NCBI RefSeq assembly: GCF_029784135.1
Contig: NC_073746.1
Coordinates: 35,011,378-35,075,377, forward strand
Source of the DNA: Toxorhynchites rutilus septentrionalis
Lineage: Eukaryota > Arthropoda > Insecta > Diptera > Culicidae
Length of the DNA stretch: 64,000 nucleotides
Reading direction: 5' to 3'
In this document: positions 57,490-64,000 of the stretch, piece by piece
How the letters are laid out: each line of letters opens with the position of its first letter
Position numbering within the stretch: position 1 is the first letter of the stretch
Program-made: the position numbers and the translations under genes
Notes under the pieces: generated by a model
What the model was told of the DNA's origin: nothing
Seen by the model: the letters and a program-made list of their open reading frames with translations, nothing else
Databases searched by the model: none

Positions 57490-57892
57490 ATGTATGGGAA
57501 ATTGGAAACGCTTAAAGTTTTCATGAATTTTAACCATTTACAAACCAGGGGATTCTAATGTATAGCATATTAAACAAATCTTACGGAATTTCCGATTCGT
57601 TTAGTATGTAAATCACCAAAATCCGTTCGCGGCAAAAATAGTTATTGACGTTAACTTTATTTCATAAAAACGTGACCTGTTTTCTGATTTGGCACCCTTA
57701 ATGAAAGACGTAGTTCTACGTCAAAAATCGACTTCCTCTACTCAAACGAATGCCAAATATAAATGAGCAGACCAATCTGGCTTTAGCTTGGTGTAACGCT
57801 ACTAACTAAACACAACCGCGATACGCGGACTTCTAAAAGGACCCTCGTATAAGTTCAATAATTGGATGACGGTCGATGCCTGGAACAACGTA

Positions 57893-58302
57893 TTAACCAT
57901 TTGCGGTCGTTTGTCTGCTCTCAGCCACCACAGCAAGGAAGTATATTAATTTTGAACTTTATGCAACAATATATCATTTCACACTTTTTCTAAAATAATT
58001 TTAATATCTAGTGCTTTTGTTCGCAAAATCGCGTTCAATGGAAAACTTCATGTATTGCGGCAAAGAGCATTGCTCTGTATGTGCAAAGAGAAAGATAAAA
58101 GGCGGAAGACGCCAAACTAATCATTTTTGTGATACATGTGAACAACTGAAATTTATTTTGTGGACTGTTATGAAAGATATTATACGAATCATAGCATATA
58201 TTTTTTATGTGAAAACGACACTTTAAAACACATTGTTTAGTAAAAACATATCTGAAGTTTACATAAAAATAGATAAATAGAAATCCGACCGCAAAGGGTT
58301 AA
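57893..58302 (+). mobile_element. Internally deleted piggyBac element with intact TTAA sites
   Basis: TTAA at 57893-57896, TIR CCATTTGCGGTCG (57897-57909), matching end CGACCGCAAAGGG (58286-58298), TTAA at 58299-58302. TIRs differ by one base. The 402-bp element retains the last part of a piggyBac transposase. Target, end motif and residual coding all agree. Confidence 0.85.
58011..58226 (+). pseudogene. piggyBac transposase C-terminal Cys-rich domain
   Basis: The frame reads YCGKEHCSVCAKRKIKGGRR, QTNHFCDTCE; after a shift near 58145 the next frame gives CGDCYERYYTNHSIYF. The order CxxC ... RRxTxxxCxTC ... LCxxCFxxYHT is the zinc-binding (PHD/RING-like) tail that piggyBac transposases use for end recognition. 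The DDD catalytic core is absent, so no activity. It lies 115 bp from one TIR and ends 60 bp from the other, the normal location for the 3' end of the gene. Confidence 0.75.
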
Positions 58303-59900
58303 AAGGCTATGTAGCCATGTGGGTAATATATTCACTATCAAAAAATGAATGCAATGATATAGCCCATGCTACATTGGTAACTTTTCAAATCATGCACGAA
58401 GATAGCGAGGCTTAAAAATACTATCTTCAGCTCTGCTGAGTTATTCCCAAATTGAAATTAGAGCAACTGTACCGAGGTGTTACTACTTTTCTTCATAAGC
58501 TCAAAAAAAAACTGAAGAAAAAAAAAGATAAATTGCCCTTGTCATCATTTTCCTCCACCAACAAACTGTGCGTGACTCGGAGTAAACGACCTTAAACTTG
58601 ATCGCGCCACACGGAAACTAATTAACAAATTTGCACGCTACCTTTCGCAGTAGGGCTCCAGCGGCATCTTTTAATTAGCGAAACATCGTTGATCAAATTC
58701 CGTTCCGTCCCAGCAGACAATCGGTCAGACCCGACTGGGACAATATTCATTCCCTAGTTGTAACCCCCCCACCACCGGAGGCACGGAACGGACAGTTAGC
58801 CTAATGATGCCATAAATTGAATTAGGTTGTTACACAAGCGGAACAAATTGTATGGTTAAGGGAATTTGTCAGCTCCCTGAATTATGATGTCAAGGTCTGC
58901 GAGGGAATTTATTCTAGGGACGATGCGGATGGTTGAGATGAATTACTGCAAATCAATTGAACACATGTGAACTATAGCTAATGCACAACTTTGACTTTAA
59001 AGCTGTCCACAGTAAAACATTGACATTTTTGTCAATCATCAAGGCGACATCATCAGGAGGCACCGTCCCATCTTATCCTTCACCCTGCATTAGCTCGGTA
59101 CATTGTAGCGGTCTGGGTCGCACTTGCTTCGGTGGTTACGTTCTGCTTTCTCATCATTACGTGAATATGGTGCGACTCGGCATCGTCCTTTCATCCCGAG
59201 GGAGCACGGGATGATAAAATTGACCCGAGTCATAGAGCATGTATGGACCAACATAGTTTGGTGGAAGATAAAAGCAAACCATGATTCTCATGAACGTGTA
59301 CGAGATGACAAACGGCAGTGATACTAAAAATGTTCTAACGCAGGATAGGAACACAGGAATCGTTTGAAGTTGACAATGGCTTTTGCTGGGCCCGTATCCT
59401 TTGATCGAAGTCATGTCCGCTGGGCCACGGCGGGGGTGATGAGTTCATTGAGGCAGTCCGGATGAAGACGGTACAATGTTTGGGTAGATTGTGTTTTGGA
59501 TACCTCTCGTTGTTTAGATTTTATTATGTGTTGTTGCGAGATGTTTTTAATATGTTCAGAGTTTGTTGTTTCATATTCATATTTCCCTTTTTTTTACGAA
59601 TTTCATGCCAACTCGTCTTACAAGTTGGTAGCACCATCTCAGATCGCAGGGAAACATTGTGGGTATAAACACATGGGGCTTTTAAGGAACGTTGCATACT
59701 TGAAATATTCAAAAAAGAATTAGACTACTTTTTTAGAAGGGCCAATTTTTTTGCTTAATTTTTTACAAAAAAATCTAACTCAAAAACTATAATACCTACA
59801 AAATTCAAGTCAAAGGATGAAATGTAGAAAATTGTTCAAATTTTCATAAAAAAATAACAAAAAAATAAAAAAAAAATTTCGTCGAAAAAAAACAGGAATT
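58303..59900. other. Mostly unique DNA, no recognised gene
   Basis: 58.53-58.98 kb is less AT-rich and has several TTAATTAG/TAATTAAC-like sites; it could be host regulatory DNA. The small frames at 58981-59321 and 59462-59723 carry no motif. Inference from composition only. Confidence 0.4.
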
Positions 59901-60144
59901 GGGTTATATCTATGGTATAACCGCAAGGGTGACGTAGGACTATCGTTGATTTAGAGATCATTTGTTTGAAGTTGAATCTAAATCCATTCTGAATGAATGA
60001 ATAAATGAATATTTGGGGGACTTCGAAAACGAGAGCGATACGGTGGAGGCACAAGGTTTTATGCATCCAATATAGGATACGAAAAACCTTGTTCTGAAGA
60101 ATAATCTTCAGAAGCTAACCTGCTAACTGTACTTGATTGACAAA

Positions 60145-61390
60145 TCACAAACCCAAATGTATTATATGGATATTTTATGGATAGAAAACATTAAAATAAA
60201 CTCTTTCGCTTGAATGTAATTTTCAATTCCAAGGGGAACTGGCAACTTATTTTCCAGCAACGATTAGATATTTCCACATTTTCCTCGATACTGGACGCCC
60301 ACCAGTGGTTAATACTAACTCGATAACCACCTGTTAATAGTACATGATTGAAAAATATTTGGTTACAGTGTTAGAAAACATTCAAATCAACTCTTTCACA
60401 TGAATGTATTTTTAAATTCCCAGAGGAACTGGCAGATTATTTTCCAGCAATGATTAGATCTTTCCGGAACTTTCTCGATGCTGAATGGCATCCAAACGGA
60501 AAGAATTCTGCACGTGTATGTGTCGATCCTTCGCCGTCCACCTCCTCCAGCACGTTAGGCAACGATGTTGTGTTGTCGATGTCCTCACGAAAAATGAATG
60601 TGTCTCACCACCAGAATATCACTTAAGTATGCTTTTTGTGTGTGATTGAATCGAGAGAAGGTGTGGTTTACGATGGCAATTTGGAAGGCAAACTAGAGGG
60701 GAATGAACTCTTTGAGCTCGGAACTTTCGGCGACAGAGCAAGAATCGATTGCGGGCGCATACAATATTGGATACGGAAATATCCTACTGATGGGGAAGAA
60801 TAATCTTCAGAAGCTATCCTGTTAATTGCGATTGATTGAAAAATCACAAAACCAAATGTATTTGGTCACAGTGTTACATGGATAGAAAACATTCAAATAA
60901 ACATGAATTTCACATGAATGTGTTTTTAAATTCCCAGAGGAACTGGCAGATTATTTTCAGTAACGATATTTCCACATTTTCCTCGATACTGGAAGCCCAC
61001 CAGAGGTTAATACTAACTCGATAACCACCTGTTAATAGCACATGATTGAAACATATTTGGTCACAGTGTTACATGGATAGAAAACATTCAAATAAACTCT
61101 CACATGAATGTAATTTTAAATTCCCAGAGGAACTGGCAGATTATTTTCAGTAACGATTAGATATTTCCACATTTTCCTCGATACTGGAAGCTCACCAGTG
61201 GTTAATACTAACTCGATAACCACCTGTTAATAGTACTTGATTGAAAAATATTTGTTCACAGTGTTACATGAATAGAAAACATTCAAATAAACTCTTTCAC
61301 ATGAATGTATTTTTAAATTCCCAGAGGAACTGGCAGATTATTTTCCAGAAATGATTAGATCTTTCCGGAACTTTCTCGATGCTGAATGGC
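60145..61390 (-). repeat. ~190-bp tandem/dispersed units within M7
   Basis: Units start at about 60165, 60370, 60870, 61075 and 61270. Each contains AGAAAACATTCAAATAAAC, CAGAGGAACTGGCAGATTAT, ATATTTCCACATTTTCCTCG and CTCGATAACCACCTGTTAAT blocks; M4 has two such units (48125-48415). Unequal recombination probably expanded them. Confidence 0.75.
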
Positions 61391-61629
61391 ATCCAAACGG
61401 AAATAATTCCGCGCGTGTATGTGTGTGTGTAGCGATGTCTTCCCGGGGAACCGTTTGTGGCATCACTCTCCTCCTGATGGATTCCCTTCTGGCCTAGGGT
61501 GCACAAACAGGCTCTTGGTGACACCGTTCATCCGCGCTTTCATGATAAACGAAGAGCTTCACCACAACAGCGACAACATGCTCCAATCGCTGTTCAATTA
61601 GAACTGAGTGGATTTCCGAGCGGCGCTCG

Positions 61630-61637
61630 CTTATATA
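61630..61637 (-). promoter_or_regulatory. Promoter-like TATATAAG segment carried by M7
   Basis: Minus-strand copy of the M4 segment: GGTATATAAGCGAGCGCCGC then CCACTCAGTTC. The following ~200 bp to about 61430 is ~95% identical to M4, ending in a CA-repeat. Confidence 0.4.
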
Positions 61638-61904
61638 CCGATTCGTGATTTCAATAGCCTGTTTTGAAAGCAATTTTAAGGCTATTGAAACAAGTTTTTG
61701 GATCAAAAAGTAACAAGTATAGAACGCGTAGACATTTTATCTTTTGAATGAAGTGTTTATCATACCATTTCGTTCAGTTGTTTAGGAGCTATTAACGCTC
61801 AAAATCTCGGTCTCCGGCGAAACGCTTTCGTTTTCGAAACTTTGATTTTACACCCCGGTATAGAAATGAAAGACGTAGTCCTACGTCAAAAAATTATTTT
61901 AAAC

Positions 61905-62130
61905 ATTAAAATTTTCTAACAACAATTTTTTCATCTTTTGTTTGAAAAAATTACAACTAATCTTAATTTTGCTTCAAGTCAAGATAGCTATATAGTGTAT
62001 TGGACAAAGTTTTAGATCTTATTAAAATATGAACTTTCGTCGAAGTCGTCAATTTTATAGTTCATAAAATATAGAGCATTTTGGTATGGAGACCCTTGAA
62101 AAAAAAATAATGTTTAAATTCTGATAATGT
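61905..62130 (+). mobile_element. MITE family N, partial copy 2
   Basis: TTCTAACAACAATTTTTTCA, AAGTCAAGATAGCTATATAG, TTTAGATCTTATTAAAATAT and CTTTCGTCGAAGTCGTCAA match 41235-41430. The outer CCATACATCGG end is missing where it meets M7. Confidence 0.65.
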
Positions 62131-62624
62131 TACCAAAATGCATAACAATTCATCGCACCTTTCATCAGAACCCCTTGGCAACGATAAACAATACAAGAGA
62201 ATCGAACCATTGTTGAGTTCATCATATATTGAGAACCATTGTGAGCAAGTGAACTAAATACGCGGATTCGTAGTTTCAACCAATTTAAATTATTCTATCA
62301 TCATCTCATTTCTCAGAGTAAGAATTGGAATTACCTCTATTTTTGTAAAACTGTAAATCCTTGAATTCACGTTGCACTATTTTGTAGGCTCTTGAGGTAA
62401 CAGAACGTATTAAACTGAATGCAGAAGAACTTTACTTAGAACACTAAATGTAAGGATGAACTCGTATATTTATATTCATGAATAACACTAATGAAATTAT
62501 TTTAGGAATTTTATAATTATCCTGTGAATAAAAACGGAAATTAATTAAATTAGAAACCTGCATGCGATTTTGTTGGCAACATTTGCGACAAATAAAATAG
62601 ATATGAATAGCCCATACAATTTCC

Positions 62625-62840
62625 AACAAGTCACCCATACATCAGAAAATGGACACTTTTACAAGGAAAAATTTTCGAACATCAACTTTTTCATGTTTTT
62701 CCTTGAAAAATAACTATTAATGTTTAATTCGTATAATTTGTATGTAGAAATTATTATAATTTACATGATATGCTAACTTTTCTCTATTCAGAAACATGTG
62801 CAGAATATGTCAAACACGAGAATTTACACACAAGAATGTA
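62625..62840 (+). mobile_element. MITE family N, partial copy 3
   Basis: CCCATACATCAGAAAATGGA (62633 on), then CACTTTTACAAGGAAAAATT, TGCTAACTTTTCTCTATTCA and AATTTACACACAAGAATGT match the start and, inverted or rearranged, the later part of 41193-41646. It ends at the Helitron-like copy E. Confidence 0.6.
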
Positions 62841-62867
62841 ACAAGTAAAACATAATTTTTTTCAGGG

Positions 62868-64000
62868 GGATCTCCATACTCCATACTGTCTGTCCGTCTG
62901 TCTGTCTGTCTGTCTGATTCTTATGGGCTCGGAAACTACTGAACCGATCAACATGAAAATTGGTATGTAGGAGTTTTTGGGGCCGGGGAAGGTTTTCGTG
63001 ATAGTTTGAGACCCCTCCCCCCCTTTCTAAGGGGGGGCTGCCATACAAATGAAACACAAATTTCTGCATTGCTCGGAAATTAGTCAAGCAAACGAAACCA
63101 AAGTTGGCATGTGAAGGTTTTAGGGTGCGATAAATGTTCCTCCCCCCTCTCTAAAGGGGGGCTACCATACAAATGAAATATAAATTTCTGCATTACTCGG
63201 CAAACGAAACCAAAGTTCACATGTGGACGTTTTAGGGTGCAGTAAATGTTTCTATAGTAGTTAGACACTCCTCCCCCCTCTCTAAGGAGGGGCTGCCATA
63301 CGAATGAAACGCAAATTTCCGCATTACTCGGGAATTAATCAAGCAAACGAAACCAAAGTTAAAATGTGAAGGTTTTAGGGTTTATAAAATGCTTCTATGG
63401 TGGTTAGACACTCCTCCCCCTCCCAAGGAGGGGGGTGGGTGGTCTTCTAAACTTATGAAGCATAAATATCTGCATAGCTCAAGAACTAATCAAGCAAACA
63501 GAACCAATGCTAGCATGTGAAGGTTTTAGGGTGCAATAAATGTTTCTATGGTGGATAATCACTCCTCCCTCCTCTCTAAGGGGAGGCTGCCATAAAAATG
63601 AAACACAAATTTCCGTATAACTCGAAAACTAATCGAGTAAATGGAGCCAAATTCGGCATGTAAAGGTTTTAGGGGGCACGAAATGTTTCTATGGTGAATA
63701 GACACTCCTCCCCTCTCGCTAAGGGGTAGCTGCCATACAAATAAAACACAAACTTCTGTATAACTCGAGAAATAATCAGGCAAATTGAGCCAAATTTGGG
63801 ATGTGAGGGTTTTTGGGTACGAGAAATGTTTCTATGATGGTATGACACCCCTCCTTCCTCTGGAATGTAGAGGAGGTCCCATAAAAATAATACACATATT
63901 TCAACCAAACATATTCCAACCAAATATGACAATTGAAAATTTTCGAAAAAAATGGAAAAGTTCGAAAAATTCTATTCGCATATGTTCTACAATTACATAT
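62868..64000 (+). mobile_element. Helitron-like element E, cut by the window edge
   Basis: Begins with CTGTCTGTCCG/CTGTCTGTCT repeats then GATTCTTATGGGCTCGGAAA and TGAAAATTGGTATGTAGG, as in copy D. It contains seven ~150-bp minisatellite units (63005-63880). From 63895 it matches D's TTTCAACCAAACATATTCC and TTGAAAATTTTCGAAAAA; no SINE is present at that place. The 3' end lies beyond 64000. Confidence 0.7.
63005..63880 (+). repeat. Helitron minisatellite, copy E
   Basis: Seven units with C-run/TCTCTAAGG/G-run hairpins, TGCCATACAAATGAAACAC, GTGAAGGTTTTAGGGTGC blocks. Frames through it (for example 63669-63932, minus) give repeated peptides seen in the other arrays and are not genes. Confidence 0.8.

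Larger units (their letters stand above)
56476..57722 (-). mobile_element. GACGTAG-family element M6 with carried segment
   Basis: The right edge is GACGTAGTTCTACGTC (57707-57722). Inverted, the next ~600 bp is collinear with M5 (53325 on), through the TTCGGGAAAGCAC and GAGATCCACTGTTTATACTC blocks and the 33-bp AGAGGC...CCTCT module (57093-57125). Beyond that, M5 and M6 differ: M6 carries ~600 bp of more GC-rich DNA with a lysine-rich ORF. The far end was not found, so the left limit is approximate. A 171-bp retroposon interrupts it. Confidence 0.55.
59931..61887 (-). mobile_element. GACGTAG-family element M7, repeat-expanded
   Basis: Left end GACGTAGGACTATCG (59931 on), preceded by the hairpin GGTTATATCTATGGTATAAC (59902 on). 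Right end GACGTAGTCCTACGTC (61872-61887). It is inverted M4 with an enlarged middle: five ~190-bp units (60145-61390) and a GC-richer insert (60520-60740) shared in part with M2. Nearly 2 kb, no transposase. Confidence 0.7.

Noticed and set aside
1..64000. Integrated viral sequence
   Set aside because: I saw no capsid, polymerase or glycoprotein-like frames beyond retrotransposon RT domains and one probable solo LTR.

Overview
The window is mosquito nuclear DNA, most likely from a culicine (Aedes-like). The main clue is a complete Feilai-type tRNA-derived SINE with a perfect 13-bp target duplication (55786-56057), plus two truncated relatives. AT-rich non-coding DNA, Helitrons, foldback/MITE families, CR1-group and Jockey-group non-LTR retrotransposons, and mariner, hAT and piggyBac fossils fit the same picture. 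I found no intact single-copy host gene, no functional tRNA or rRNA and no CRISPR. Species is not assigned.

Layout. 1-2.1 kb: unique AT-rich DNA. 2.1-3.25 kb: a foldback element with GACGTAG/CTACGTC ends. 3.66-5.45 kb: a dead hAT element with a near-perfect 8-bp duplication, itself hit by a 520-bp MITE that holds a SINE scrap. 5.55-6.6 kb: a LINE endonuclease fragment. 6.8-13.3 kb: a minus-strand Helitron-like element split by a 4.67-kb CR1-group LINE, the most complete element here. 16.1-18.4 kb: a second Helitron unit, its hairpin minisatellite and a 390-bp 8-mer satellite. 20.7-21.0 kb: a mariner N-terminus. 21.9-23.6 kb: a GACGTAG element interrupted by a 22-bp-TIR element. 24.4-27.4 kb: a LINE tail, then a GACGTAG-bounded segment holding two decayed histone H2A copies and a TATA box. 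28 kb: a small TTAA MITE and Helitron ends. 29.2-31.6 kb: unique DNA. 31.6-33.8 kb: a Jockey-like LINE split by a probable solo LTR. 34.5-41.7 kb: Feilai pieces, a LINE RNase H tail and MITEs. 42-44.2 kb: unique. 45-47.4 kb: a GACGTAG element with a complete 1.4-kb Helitron inside it, which in turn holds a SINE. 47.6-49.5 kb: another GACGTAG element, a foldback MITE and a Helitron end. 50.5-53.3 kb: unique. 53.3-58.3 kb: more GACGTAG elements, a mariner C-terminus, full Feilai, and a piggyBac remnant with both TTAA sites. 59.9-61.9 kb: a GACGTAG element with internal 190-bp repeats. 62.6-64 kb: MITE pieces and a Helitron running off the edge.

Nothing here works together as a pathway. The window is a stratified record of nested insertions. 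The most interesting theme is the GACGTAG/CTACGTC foldback family: several members carry what look like pieces of host genes (clear histone H2A with promoter; another TATA-bearing segment; a lysine-rich ORF), which is Pack-type capture. The longest unique stretches (29.2-31.6, 42.1-44.2, 50.5-53.3, 58.3-59.9 kb) are where host regulatory or intronic DNA is most likely.
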